DNA of 64,000 nucleotides from CAYZZU01 sp964483105 (GCA_964483105.1 CAYZZU010000009.1:1-64000); one strand, 5' to 3'; shown: positions 43,752 to 52,715, counted from the stretch's first letter. A program made the numbers and translations. Notes: generated from the letters alone by a model not told the origin.

Positions 43752-43876
43752 TGCAATCAGGGAGAAGTTATTTTTGCCCTCTTCAAATCTAAATACAGGG
43801 TTTGACATCACCCCCCATGATGTCATTCTGGAAAGGCACCCGAAAAATTTTTCAGGTGCCTTTCTTAATTATTTTT
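43752..43876 (+). ncRNA. Candidate sigma-54-dependent small RNA, about 125 nt
   Basis: Bounded by a sigma-54-type promoter and an intrinsic terminator. Inside is a perfect hairpin TGACATCA / TGATGTCA (43803-43825) with the loop CCCCCCA. No reading frame of note. The exposed C-run could pair with G-rich ribosome sites, such as the GGGGGG (4483-4478) before the PEP-CTERM gene. Prediction only; no family match known to me. Confidence 0.45.
43831..43876 (+). terminator. Intrinsic terminator of the candidate small RNA
   Basis: Near-perfect 34-base palindrome GAAAGGCACC (43831-43840) to GGTGCCTTTC (43855-43864), with AAAAATTTTT in the middle, followed by TTAATTATTTTT. Well formed in the plus direction. 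Confidence 0.75.
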
Positions 43877-44013
43877 CGGCGGATCTCCTTTTCACGAACA
43901 GAAAATCCCATCCAATCGAGGTCGCTCCCGTGGTGATGGTTGCTACCTGTTTTACTGGAAAGATTTGCAGATATGGATGCACGATCCGCTCACAAAACAT
44001 AAGAACTTTTTCT

Positions 44014-44036
44014 CCCAATAAGTGAAAAAATTTTCC
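44014..44036 (+). promoter_or_regulatory. Probable enhancer site, copy of the one upstream of the PEP-CTERM operon
   Basis: Reads CCCAATA, A, GTGAAAA, AA, TTTTCC. Against the minus strand of 4716-4695 it matches at about 20 of 22 positions with one inserted base, and lies in the same orientation to its promoter, about 165 bp upstream of the -24 element at 44200. More AT-rich palindromic sequence follows to 44060. Confidence 0.55.
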
Positions 44037-44197
44037 TATTTTGTGAATATTTTTACACACCTGTCCGAATCAGTTTCAAAGAAAACGGATCCCTCCCACG
44101 GGCGCATGCCGGTCATCTATCTGTAACTGTATGTTTTATATAACGAAATATGGTTGGAGAGGCCCGTTCTATGATCTTCCCTTCCTGCTGGGTGTTC

Positions 44198-44214
44198 TTG
44201 GCACACATATTGCT
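44198..44214 (+). promoter_or_regulatory. Sigma-54 promoter of the HD-GYP gene
   Basis: TTGGCACACATATTGCT is near-consensus (TGGCAC-N5-TTGCT): GG at 44200-44201, GC at 44212-44213, ten bases between. Start near 44225, about 108 bases before the ATG at 44333. Confidence 0.8.
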
Positions 44215-44332
44215 AAAATTAAATAACGGCACAGGTTCAGATTGACCATGACTGGAAGACCTGGACGTCCCCATTGACAGGTCTGAAACGGTGGATTGGT
44301 CCCCTGCAATATCTGAAGGCAACAACAGAAAA

Positions 44333-46489
44333 ATGAATCAAAACCAAAAAGCCGATCGATACTTTTTAGAGATCTCTCCCGATGTTACCCGCGATTTCGC
44401 TACAAGAAATTACCAGGGAATCAATATCCTCTTCAAGGCCAACATGATCACAAGTCTGAATATGGAGTTCAAGGTTTCTCTCCACGTGCTCTGCGATCTG
44501 ATCAGTGAGATGATCTCATACGATAAAGCCCTTCTCTACCTCTGGGACAATGACATGGAACAGATGGTCCCATACATTGCCCGGGGGTTTCCGGGGTCGC
44601 TTCCTGAGCCTCTACGGCATGGAAATCTCTTTGCGGAATGGTGCGTTGAATATGGGAAGACTCTCTATGTCCCATTCAGTGAACATACTGAGGTCGCCCG
44701 GTGCCTCGAAAGTCTGGAAGCTCGAACCATGATCGGTGTCCCGATCTACAAAAATAACAACATTATCGGGACCCTTCAGCTTTTCAGAAAAAAAAGGAAG
44801 GGATTTACCAAGGAACAGGCGAAACTTCTCTGGCTCCTGATGATTCAATCGGAAGCCTTATTCAGAAACTTTGAAGAGGCCGAAGGAATCGGATCTTACT
44901 CACCGATGGGGCAGGTGCTCGGCCATTCAAGCCTTTCACGATTCTACGATCAGCTGGATCGTGAGATCGGACGGGCCCAACGCCGGAAGACTCCCATGTC
45001 CCTGCTTCTGGTGGAAATCGACCAGTGGAATGATTACAACGGCCGGTTTGGACATCTCTGGGGGGAAGAGACTTTGGGACGGATCCATTCCATATTCTTA
45101 AATCAGGCGCGGCAAATTGATTCCCTTTACCGGTACGGTGAAAACCGTTTCGCTTTAATCCTCACGGAAACCGACCGGAAGGGAGGAGAGATCTTTGCGG
45201 ACCGTCTCCGTTCGACGATCGATAATCACCGTTTCCCCGGGGACCGGGAAAATGGAGACGTCCATATGACCATCAGTGGTGGTCTGGTTACTTTCCCATT
45301 TGATGCCAGGGTGAAGCTTGCCCTGATTGAGGCGGCGGAACAGACTCTGCAAAAGGCCCTCGATTCAGGGGGAAACCGCATTGCCCAGTATCCCTCGGAA
45401 TCCCGATCCATAAAAAGAAGCGAAGATCCATCACAGCACATCCATCTGGACCGGGTCACACGCACGATTCATTCCATTTTTAATCTGGATCGGCTTCTGG
45501 AGTTTGTGGTTTCCTTGGCCATGGAAACCCTGCACGCCGGCAAGGGATCTCTTCTCCTTGCCGGGAAAGAAGAAGATGACTTTATCATCAAGGTCGCTTG
45601 TGGATTCGGGAAAAACTCCGAACTGATCAAAAACAGTCGGATTCCATCGAGGGGAACGGTGACCGGGTGGGTGGCCGCACTCAAAAAACCGGTGGTTGTC
45701 CACGATATCGACCAAGTCAAAGAGGTGCACAGGAACCTCTATAAAGATTACCGAAACAACTCCTTCCTGTCAATTCCCCTGGTTCATCGTGGAAGGGTCC
45801 AGGGGGTGGTTCACCTTGCGAACAAGGAGGATGGGAAAACCTTTACAGACGATGATCTGAAGCGTATCCTTCCGCTTGGTGAAAAGATGTCCCGATTTCT
45901 CAGCGAAGGTCTCCGGTTTGAAAAAACCCAGCAGAATTTCTCCAAGATCGCCCTTTCTTCCCTGGCCACGATACTCGAAGCAAGAGATCCATATTACCAG
46001 GGGCATTCGGAAAAGGTGGCGCATTACGCCAGAGAACTGGCTCTGAAGCTACATATGAACGCTGAAGCGGTTGACAAACTGACCTTGTCAGCCAGGCTGC
46101 ATGATATCGGAAAGATCTCTATTGCAAACGAATTATTCAATAAACCCGGGGCACTCAATGAGGAAGAAATTTCGATCGTACGGCGCCACCCCTTCTTCAG
46201 TTGGAAGATTCTGGACGCACTGACGGTCGAGGAAGAGGAAGTGAAAAACACGATTCTGCAACATCATGAAAAACTGAACGGATCGGGATATCCATACGGC
46301 CTTGTGGGAGACCAGATCCCTCTCTCCTCCCGGATACTCAGCGTAGCCGATACGTTTGTCTCCATGACCTCCAATCGTTCCTACAGACCGGCCTTCAGCC
46401 AGAAGGAGACCTTAAAGGAAATGAAAAATCTCGGCAATATCCACTTCGACCCGGTGATCGTCAACACACTTGCGGATATGGTGTTGTAA
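44333..46489 (+). CDS. GAF - degenerate GGDEF - GAF - HD-GYP protein (c-di-GMP phosphodiesterase)
   Basis: About 718 residues from the ATG at 44333; a GTG 14 codons earlier (44291) is possible. Order: GAF (about 35-165), GGDEF-fold domain (about 195-350), GAF (about 375-530), HD-GYP (about 540-710). The GGDEF signature is altered to YGENRF (about 267-272), so cyclase activity should be lost. The HD-GYP part is intact: GHSEKVAHYA, LHDIGKIS, RRHPFFSWK, and HHEKLNGSGYPYG. It should therefore break down c-di-GMP, with the GAF and GGDEF domains as sensors. It is soluble, with no membrane helix. The sigma-54 promoter and shared enhancer tie it to the PEP-CTERM operon. Confidence 0.9.
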   Translation: MNQNQKADRYFLEISPDVTRDFATRNYQGINILFKANMITSLNMEFKVSLHVLCDLISEMISYDKALLYLWDNDMEQMVPYIARGFPGSLPEPLRHGNLFAEWCVEYGKTLYVPFSEHTEVARCLESLEARTMIGVPIYKNNNIIGTLQLFRKKRKGFTKEQAKLLWLLMIQSEALFRNFEEAEGIGSYSPMGQVLGHSSLSRFYDQLDREIGRAQRRKTPMSLLLVEIDQWNDYNGRFGHLWGEETLGRIHSIFLNQARQIDSLYRYGENRFALILTETDRKGGEIFADRLRSTIDNHRFPGDRENGDVHMTISGGLVTFPFDARVKLALIEAAEQTLQKALDSGGNRIAQYPSESRSIKRSEDPSQHIHLDRVTRTIHSIFNLDRLLEFVVSLAMETLHAGKGSLLLAGKEEDDFIIKVACGFGKNSELIKNSRIPSRGTVTGWVAALKKPVVVHDIDQVKEVHRNLYKDYRNNSFLSIPLVHRGRVQGVVHLANKEDGKTFTDDDLKRILPLGEKMSRFLSEGLRFEKTQQNFSKIALSSLATILEARDPYYQGHSEKVAHYARELALKLHMNAEAVDKLTLSARLHDIGKISIANELFNKPGALNEEEISIVRRHPFFSWKILDALTVEEEEVKNTILQHHEKLNGSGYPYGLVGDQIPLSSRILSVADTFVSMTSNRSYRPAFSQKETLKEMKNLGNIHFDPVIVNTLADMVL

Positions 46490-46604
46490 CGGAAGAAACG
46501 GGGAAAAACAAAAGGGAAACCTCGCGAGACTATGTCCTGCGGGTTGAAGAAAGCTTCTTTTCACATTCTTCAGACTTCCCGGACCGGGAAGAGGGATGTA
46601 ACCG

Positions 46605-46685
46605 TCATCCTCCGCCCTTATAGGCCAGGACACCCATCAGGCCGAGAAATACCGCCAGAATCACCCAGACAAAAATTTCACTCAT
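46605..46685 (-). CDS. Possible 26-residue membrane peptide after fmdB
   Basis: MSEIFVWVILAVFLGLMGVL followed by AYKGGG and a stop: one hydrophobic helix with a short basic/Gly tail. The AGGAG upstream is about 11 bases away, a little far. It lies 38 bases past fmdB on the same strand. A perfect hairpin CTTCCCG-GAC-CGGGAAG (46575-46591) follows. May be real or chance; conservation would decide. Confidence 0.35.
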   Translation of the reverse strand: MSEIFVWVILAVFLGLMGVLAYKGGG

Positions 46686-46723
46686 TATCCATGCTTCTCC
46701 TGCGACCGCGGGAACTATCCGCC

Positions 46724-46933
46724 TCAGGTGAATCCCCCATGGGGACTGCAGCCACCTGACGCCCCCCCGGAACTTCCTCCCGTTGTTCCGTGTACGGCCG
46801 CAAGAGACATGAGCTTTTTGCCGCCGATGGCGCCGCATTTGGGGCACTGCACCTCCTCGCCCCCGGAACCGATCTTCTGTAGAACCTCGAAGACCTCGCC
46901 ACACGCTGAACAGGAATATTCATAAAAAGGCAT
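46724..46933 (-). CDS. FmdB-type zinc-ribbon protein
   Basis: 69 residues. MPFYEYSCSACGEVFEVLQK and CPKCGAIGGKKL give the C-x2-C...C-x2-C zinc ribbon of the FmdB/CxxC_CxxC_SSSS family, followed by a Ser/Gly-rich tail. AAAGGAG precedes the ATG. These small proteins are thought to be regulatory; the exact role is unknown. Divergent from the LysR gene. Confidence 0.88.
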   Translation of the reverse strand: MPFYEYSCSACGEVFEVLQKIGSGGEEVQCPKCGAIGGKKLMSLAAVHGTTGGSSGGASGGCSPHGGFT

Positions 46934-46998
46934 CTAACCGTCTCCTTTTTACCGACTTCATTCTCTTTCCCGAAAGACTGAGAAAATGAACCATTCCT

Positions 46999-47028
46999 AA
47001 TATAAATGAAAAACCTGTTTCGAGTCAA
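46999..47028 (-). promoter_or_regulatory. Promoter of fmdB
   Basis: Minus strand TTGACT (47028-47023), 18-base spacer, TATATT (47004-46999). It is divergent from the lysR promoter next to it. Confidence 0.55.
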
Positions 47029-47035
47029 CCGAATT

Positions 47036-47064
47036 TTGACTTTATAATTGAATCTGTTTATGTT
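47036..47064 (+). promoter_or_regulatory. Promoter of the LysR gene
   Basis: TTGACT (47036-47041), 17-base spacer, TATGTT (47059-47064). Start near 47071. Its -35 lies eight bases from the fmdB -35, so one bound regulator could affect both. Confidence 0.5.
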
Positions 47065-47093
47065 AGCTTATAGCAAATCTTATGGAGTTCGGC

Positions 47094-48005
47094 ATGATCG
47101 ATTTCCGAATGCGCGTGTTTTGCAAGGCCGCCGAAAAGTTAAATTTTTCGGAAGCAGCCCAGGAATTGTTCCTGACCCAGCCCGCCGTAACCTTTCAGAT
47201 CAAGAAACTGGAAGCCCATTTCGGCACCCTTCTTTTCTACAGAGAAAAAAACCGGGTTTCCCTGACCGAGGCCGGGGGAATCCTTTTGAAGCAGGCCAGA
47301 AAAATTCTTTCCTGTTATGAAGAAGCGGAACGCATGATCGCCAAGATCAGCGGAAAGATCCGGGGCCGTGTCGTGGTGGGGGCCAGCACCACGATCGGAG
47401 AATATATCCTTCCCTCGGTTCTGGGGGATTTCATGGCAAGTTACCCGGATGTGGAAACCTATCTTTCGATTGGGAATTCCGATCAGATATTAAACGGCGT
47501 GGTAAGCCGGAAGTTTGATATCGGAATCCTGGCGGAGAAGGTGGAAAACCGGGATTTATATCAGGAGAAAATCCTCGAAGATGAACTGGTCCTGATCGCC
47601 TCCCCCAAAAGTCCTTTGTCGCGCCTCAGAACAGTGGCTCCGGGAGATCTCCGGAAGCACCGTTTCATTGTCAGAGAACGGGGATCCGGAACCCGAAAAG
47701 AGACCGAAACCTGGCTGAAAAGCGCCGGCCTCGATCCGTTGCACCTTCGGATATCCATGGTATTAGGCAGCAGCGAGGCAATCAAAGGAGCGGTCGAAGC
47801 GAACCTGGGGGTCGCCATCCTCTCCCGTTCGACCATCCAGAAGGAACTGAAGCTCGGAACCCTTCAGGAAGTACCGATTCGGGGCATTCATATCGTGCGG
47901 GATTTCAAACTCATCCACTATAAATGGATGAAACTGTCTCCCCGCATAGAGGCCTTCGTTGATTTCCTGAAAACCAGCGCCCTGCACAATCACTGGCTGG
48001 GATAA
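47094..48005 (+). CDS. LysR-family transcriptional regulator
   Basis: About 303 residues from the ATG at 47094, GGAG six bases upstream; the ATG at 47082 overlaps that site. Winged helix at the N-terminus: VFCKAAEKLNFSEAAQELF then TQPAVTFQIKKLEAHFG. The substrate-binding part has GASTTIGEYILPSVLGDF and IVRERGSGTRKETETWL, a form typical of CysB/CbbR-like LysR of anaerobic deltaproteobacteria. The inducer and targets are unknown. No obvious target operon is adjacent except fmdB. Confidence 0.92.
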   Translation: MIDFRMRVFCKAAEKLNFSEAAQELFLTQPAVTFQIKKLEAHFGTLLFYREKNRVSLTEAGGILLKQARKILSCYEEAERMIAKISGKIRGRVVVGASTTIGEYILPSVLGDFMASYPDVETYLSIGNSDQILNGVVSRKFDIGILAEKVENRDLYQEKILEDELVLIASPKSPLSRLRTVAPGDLRKHRFIVRERGSGTRKETETWLKSAGLDPLHLRISMVLGSSEAIKGAVEANLGVAILSRSTIQKELKLGTLQEVPIRGIHIVRDFKLIHYKWMKLSPRIEAFVDFLKTSALHNHWLG

Positions 48006-48094
48006 TCCCGCCCGACGAAACTGGTGCGTCGGGAATGGAAGCACAAACCGGCTTCCGGCTTGTTTCAAAACGGCAACGTGAATCCGGAGGCGGA

Positions 48095-50593
48095 TTACCC
48101 TCGGGCTGTTCGGGCACGCGCCGAAGAGGATTTACCGGCCGTTCCCTTTTTTGCGGTCGAAGTCCTTTTCCTCGTCACGGATTTTTTGATGGACGAGGCC
48201 TTTTTCCCGCTGCGGATTTTCTTCCCGGTTTTCCTCGGAGCAGGAGTCAGCGCGATTTTCAGGACCTCATCCATCTGTTCGACCGGGATGAACTCCAGAT
48301 TCTTTTTCACCTTGGGAGGCAATTCCACCAGATCTTTTTCGTTCTTTTTGGGGATAATGACCTGCCGGATCCCGGCACGCATGGCCGCCATCGACTTCTC
48401 ACGGAGACCACCGATCGGAAGCACTCGACCGCGCAGGGTGACCTCGCCGGTCATGGCCAGATTCTTCACGATCGGCTGATCGGTGAAGACCGACGCCAAC
48501 GCGGTCGCCATAGTGATTCCCGCTGAGGGACCGTCTTTCGGAATGGCACCGGCCGGAACATGCACGTGGATATCGTTCTGGGAAAAGGTACTTTCCCTGA
48601 TCCCCAGGCTCTTGGCCCTTGAACGGATAAAACTCATGGCCGCCTGAGCGGACTCTTTCATGATGTCTCCCAGTTGGCCGGTGAGTACGAGTCCCCCCTT
48701 CCCTTTCATTTTATTGGCTTCGATAAAGATCAGTTCCCCCCCGCTCTGGGTCCAGGCAAGGCCTGTGGCCACACCGATCTGGTCCATTCCGACCTCGACT
48801 TCCGGCAGGTACTTGGGAGGGCCGAGGTATTTGTTGAGGTTGTTTGATGTGATCATGTATCTCCGGTCGGCTCCCTCGGCGACCCGTCTCGCGATCTTTC
48901 TGCAGAGGCTGGCAATCTCTCGTTCCAGGTTCCTGAGACCGGCTTCCTGGGTGTAATAGGTAATCAGTTCAAGAAGCGCTGAATCGGAGACAACCAGGTT
49001 CTTCCCGGTAATTCCATGTTCATCCAGCTGGCGGGGGATCAGGTACCGCCGGGCGATCTTCAGTTTCTCCTCATGGGTGTATCCGGAAAGGTAGAGCACC
49101 TCCATCCGGTCCCTCAGGGCCGAAGGAATCGGATCCAGAAGATTGGCGGTGGTGATGAACATCACGTTGGAAAGATCAAAGGGGACATTCAGGTAATGAT
49201 CCGAGAAGGAGTTGTTCTGCTCCGGATCCAGAACCTCCAGCAGCGCCGAGGAGGGATCTCCCCGAAAGTCCGCGCCGAGTTTGTCGATTTCATCCATCAT
49301 GAAGACGGGATTATTGGATCCGGCTTGCTTGATCCCCTGGATGATCCTGCCGGGAAGCGCCCCTACATAGGTTCTCCGGTGTCCCCGGATTTCCGCTTCA
49401 TCCCGAACCCCCCCCAGCGAAATCCGGACGAACTTTCTTCCCAGGGCACGGGCGATGGAACGCCCCAGAGAGGTCTTCCCCACTCCCGGGGGTCCCACGA
49501 AACAGAGAATCGGTCCTTTCATCTTTTTTTTGAGCTTCCGCACGCTCAGATATTCCAGGATCCGCTCTTTAATCTTCTCCAGATTGTAATGGTCCTCATC
49601 CAGAACCTCTCTGGCCTTCTTGAGGTCCAGGGAATCCCGCGTACTCCTGCTCCAGGGCATTTCAATGAGCCATTCCAGATAGGTCCGGACCGTCGAGGCC
49701 TCGGCGGAATCCGGGTGCATCTTTTCCAGCCTGCGGAGTTGTTTTTCCGTCTCCGTCTGGACCTTCCGGGGCATCCGGGCCTTCCGGATCTTCTCCTTGA
49801 AATCGTTGATCTCCTCGGCCCTTTCATCCACTTCGCCCAGTTCTTTCTGGATCGCCTTGAGCTGTTCGCGCAGAAAATATTCCCTCTGGATCTTGTCCAT
49901 CTCTCCCTTGGCCTCGGCCTGGATCTTCTGTTGGACCGAGAGGAGCTCGATTTCCTTGCTCAGGTATTCGCTGACCTTCTGCAGTCTCGCCACGGGATCG
50001 GTCAACTCCAGAATCTCCTGGGCCTGATCCACCTTCAGGCCGATATTGGAGGTGATCAGGTCGGCCAACCGGCCCGGATCTTCGATGTTTTCCGAGATAA
50101 TCAGAATATCGGGAAGGATCATTTTGCCCAGGGAGACCATCTGCTCCAGTTGTTCCTTGACGTTCCGCATCAGGGCTTCCACTTCCACCGTAATCTGTGG
50201 AGCGGTCTCCTCGGATATCTTTTCGATCGCCACCTTGAAAAAGGGACGGGTGGAAATAAAGCGCGCAATTTTCGCCTTGGCCAACCCCTGTACCAGAATC
50301 TTGACCCGGCCGTCCGGCAGTTTCAACATCCGCATGATGGTTGCGACGGTTCCGATGGCGTGAATCCCTTCCGCCGTGGGATCCTCTTCCTCGATCTGTT
50401 TCTGGGTGCAAAGTAGGATCAACCGGTCGTTGGAGAGCGACTCGTCGATCGCCCGTATGGAGACTTCACGCCCCACGAACAGGGGCAAAATCATGAACGG
50501 GAAAACCACCACATCCCGTATCGGTAAGAGAGGAATCTCCTCAGGGATTTTTATTTCCTCTTCCTTTGGATTTACCTCTTTCTCTTCGGCCAT
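48095..50593 (-). CDS. lon: ATP-dependent protease Lon
   Basis: 832 residues. N-terminal substrate domain with IPLLPIRDVVVFPFMILPLFVGR, coiled coil, AAA+ module with GPPGVGKTSLGRSIA (Walker A) and VFMMDEIDKLG (Walker B), and C-terminal protease with PKDGPSAGITMATA (catalytic Ser) and RVLPIGGLREKSMAA (Lys dyad). The tail is a Lys/Arg/Ser-rich extension of about 40 residues beyond the usual end. It degrades misfolded and regulatory proteins. It lies 37 bases after galU. Confidence 0.98.
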   Translation of the reverse strand: MAEEKEVNPKEEEIKIPEEIPLLPIRDVVVFPFMILPLFVGREVSIRAIDESLSNDRLILLCTQKQIEEEDPTAEGIHAIGTVATIMRMLKLPDGRVKILVQGLAKAKIARFISTRPFFKVAIEKISEETAPQITVEVEALMRNVKEQLEQMVSLGKMILPDILIISENIEDPGRLADLITSNIGLKVDQAQEILELTDPVARLQKVSEYLSKEIELLSVQQKIQAEAKGEMDKIQREYFLREQLKAIQKELGEVDERAEEINDFKEKIRKARMPRKVQTETEKQLRRLEKMHPDSAEASTVRTYLEWLIEMPWSRSTRDSLDLKKAREVLDEDHYNLEKIKERILEYLSVRKLKKKMKGPILCFVGPPGVGKTSLGRSIARALGRKFVRISLGGVRDEAEIRGHRRTYVGALPGRIIQGIKQAGSNNPVFMMDEIDKLGADFRGDPSSALLEVLDPEQNNSFSDHYLNVPFDLSNVMFITTANLLDPIPSALRDRMEVLYLSGYTHEEKLKIARRYLIPRQLDEHGITGKNLVVSDSALLELITYYTQEAGLRNLEREIASLCRKIARRVAEGADRRYMITSNNLNKYLGPPKYLPEVEVGMDQIGVATGLAWTQSGGELIFIEANKMKGKGGLVLTGQLGDIMKESAQAAMSFIRSRAKSLGIRESTFSQNDIHVHVPAGAIPKDGPSAGITMATALASVFTDQPIVKNLAMTGEVTLRGRVLPIGGLREKSMAAMRAGIRQVIIPKKNEKDLVELPPKVKKNLEFIPVEQMDEVLKIALTPAPRKTGKKIRSGKKASSIKKSVTRKRTSTAKKGTAGKSSSARARTARG

Positions 50594-50630
50594 TCTTCCC
50601 TCCCGATGGTATCAACAACTGCCACGAACA

Positions 50631-51509
50631 TCAATCCAGCTCCAGACCTTTCAGATAATCCTTGAAGGAAGGCCCCAGCTCCGGATTCTTAAGCCCCAAT
50701 TCCACCGTCGCCTTCAGAAATCCGAGTTTGCTCCCTCCATCATACCGTTTCCCCTCAAAAAGACATCCGTACACCGGTTCGACCTCGGCCAGTCTCTGGA
50801 GGGCGTTAGTCAGTTGAATCTCTCCACCCACGCCGACCTCCTGTTTGACCAGGAAGTCAAAGACCCTGGGAGTCAGGATATAGCGCCCGATGATTGCCAG
50901 ATTGGAGGGGGCCTTCTCCCGCGGGGGTTTCTCGACCATCCGGCGAATCCGGAAGGTCCCACTTTCCACCTCTTCTCCCTGAATCACCCCGTACAGGTGG
51001 ATCTGGTCCTGAGGCACCTCCTGCAAGGCCAGGACGGAGTAGTGGTGCCTTTCATAAATCCGGATCATCTGGCCGAGAACAGGGTCTGCGGCGTCAATGA
51101 TGTCATCTCCCAGAAGAACGGCGAAAGGTTCGTCCCCGATCAGGTCACGGGCGCACAGAACCGCGTGACCAAGGCCCAGGGGTTCTTTCTGGCGGACATA
51201 GACGAAGTCGGCCAGATTGGAGATCTCTTCAATCCGGCGGAGGATCTCGGTTTTTCCTTTTGCTTCCAGATAAAATTCCAGCTCGACATGTTTATCGAAA
51301 TGATCCTCAATGGCCCGTTTACCGCGGCCGGTGATCATGATGATATGTTCCACCCCGGATGCAACCGCCTCCTCCACCACATACTGGATCATCGGTTTGT
51401 CGACAAGAGGGAGCATCTCTTTGGGAGACGCCTTGGTGGCAGGCAGAAAACGGGTCCCTAAACCCGCCGCCGGGAAAATCGCTTTGCGGATCTTTTTGCC
51501 GGAATACAC
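50631..51509 (-). CDS. galU: UTP-glucose-1-phosphate uridylyltransferase
   Basis: 292 residues from a GTG with AAAGGAGG upstream. KAIFPAAGLGTRFLPATKASPKEMLP is the nucleotide site; KPMIQYVVEEA, LGHAVLCARDLIGDEPFAVLLGDDI and GGEIQLTNAL follow. It makes UDP-glucose, the donor for GalT-linked sugar exchange and surface polysaccharides. It has its own strong promoter and may carry lon. Confidence 0.97.
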   Translation of the reverse strand: MYSGKKIRKAIFPAAGLGTRFLPATKASPKEMLPLVDKPMIQYVVEEAVASGVEHIIMITGRGKRAIEDHFDKHVELEFYLEAKGKTEILRRIEEISNLADFVYVRQKEPLGLGHAVLCARDLIGDEPFAVLLGDDIIDAADPVLGQMIRIYERHHYSVLALQEVPQDQIHLYGVIQGEEVESGTFRIRRMVEKPPREKAPSNLAIIGRYILTPRVFDFLVKQEVGVGGEIQLTNALQRLAEVEPVYGCLFEGKRYDGGSKLGFLKATVELGLKNPELGPSFKDYLKGLELD

Positions 51510-51608
51510 CGCTCCTCCTTTCGGGGACTGTGGCAGGAAATAGAATGTTCATCCCGTAAAAAGTCTTATTTCAGGTAAACTTTTTATGAATCCGTCAAAA
51601 TTGTCCGA

Positions 51609-51637
51609 ATTATATAGAAGCCCTTGAAACGAGTCAA
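51609..51637 (-). promoter_or_regulatory. Strong sigma-70 promoter of galU
   Basis: Minus strand TTGACT (51637-51632), 17-base spacer, perfect TATAAT (51614-51609). Confidence 0.78.
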
Positions 51638-51673
51638 GGCAAAGATTTGGGAAAAATCCGGCACAGGACGGCC

Positions 51674-52678
51674 TCAGGGGATGTGAAGAAAATGGTCGAA
51701 ACCCGAGGGGAAAAGATCTTTCCGCCGGCCGTCGGGAAACTCGAGAAAGGCCCCGGCTCCTTCCGGCAGGACCTCTCCGATTTCGGTCACGTCCACAGGG
51801 AGTGACGCCTTCTTGAGATCCTGCGAGGCCTCACGGGGCATGGTGAAAAGAAGCTCATAATCCTCCCCACCCTGCAGGACGGCATCGATATCGCTCCAAT
51901 GCAGGACATGACAGATTTTGCGACAAGGTTCCGAGATCGGCAGGGCCTCGGTTCTGATTCTCACCCCGACCCCGCTTGATCTGCACAGGTGCATCAAATC
52001 CGAGGAAAGACCGTCACTGATATCAATCATCGACGTGGTTCTCCCCCCTCCTGCAAGGACTTGTCCAAGGGGGATTCTCGGCTCGGGACGGCGGTGTCTG
52101 CCCGCCAGAAAATCCGAAGCCGGACCGCTCATTCCCTTCTGAAGAACACGGAGCCCGACGGTTGCATCCCCCACCGTTCCGCTGACAAAGACCCGGTCTC
52201 CCGGCTTTGCGCCGGAGCGGAGAATCGCGCTACCTTTTTCGACGGTACCGATCAGCATGATGTCGATTGCAATCCCTCCCGGAGTTCCGGACAGATCTCC
52301 TCCGGCGATCGTGGTTTGAAACTGTTCCGCTGTTTTCCGGATTCCGTCATAAAGCGCCCCGATCTCTTCTCTTGAAAGGGTGGCGGGAAGGGCCAGGGTG
52401 ACCAGGGCGAATTCCGGTTTTCCCCCCATGGCCGCGATATCACTGAGATTGACACGAAACGCCTTTTCACCGATCTCTTCCAGAGTAAACCATTTTCGGG
52501 AAAAGTGCACATCCTCGATCAGCAGATCCGCGGTAGCCAGAAAATCACGGCGGCCCTCACCGGAAATAACAGCGCAATCGTCACCGATTCCCGTAACCAG
52601 GTTCCCGGAGAACACCCGGACGGGTTTTATCATCTCTTGGATAAGATCAAACTCGGAAAAACTTGCAGGAACCGCCAT
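51674..52678 (-). CDS. thiL: Thiamine-monophosphate kinase
   Basis: 334 residues, PurM-like fold. GIGDDCAVI near the start, TADLLIEDVHF, NLSDIAAMGGKPEFALVTL, TIAGGDLSGTPGGIAIDIMLIG and MIDISDGLSSDLMHLC are ThiL signatures with the Mg/ATP Asp residues. It phosphorylates thiamine monophosphate to the active cofactor. GGAGGGAG precedes the ATG. No thi riboswitch or other thi gene is seen, so it is separate from the biosynthetic operon. Confidence 0.97.
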   Translation of the reverse strand: MAVPASFSEFDLIQEMIKPVRVFSGNLVTGIGDDCAVISGEGRRDFLATADLLIEDVHFSRKWFTLEEIGEKAFRVNLSDIAAMGGKPEFALVTLALPATLSREEIGALYDGIRKTAEQFQTTIAGGDLSGTPGGIAIDIMLIGTVEKGSAILRSGAKPGDRVFVSGTVGDATVGLRVLQKGMSGPASDFLAGRHRRPEPRIPLGQVLAGGGRTTSMIDISDGLSSDLMHLCRSSGVGVRIRTEALPISEPCRKICHVLHWSDIDAVLQGGEDYELLFTMPREASQDLKKASLPVDVTEIGEVLPEGAGAFLEFPDGRRKDLFPSGFDHFLHIP

Positions 52679-52715
52679 GCTCCCTCCGGTCGCGTTTCCG
52701 CGGAGTTCGGAAAGA

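Noticed and set aside
43869..44060. 63-codon frame on the minus strand in the eno/HD-GYP gap
   Set aside because: It covers the enhancer element and has no ribosome site or family resemblance; regulatory DNA explains the region better.
49016..50416. 466-codon open frame on the plus strand
   Set aside because: Antisense to lon; no recognisable domain.
51674..52700. TPP riboswitch near thiL
   Set aside because: No thi-box sequence is visible upstream; the gene has an ordinary ribosome site and short gap.
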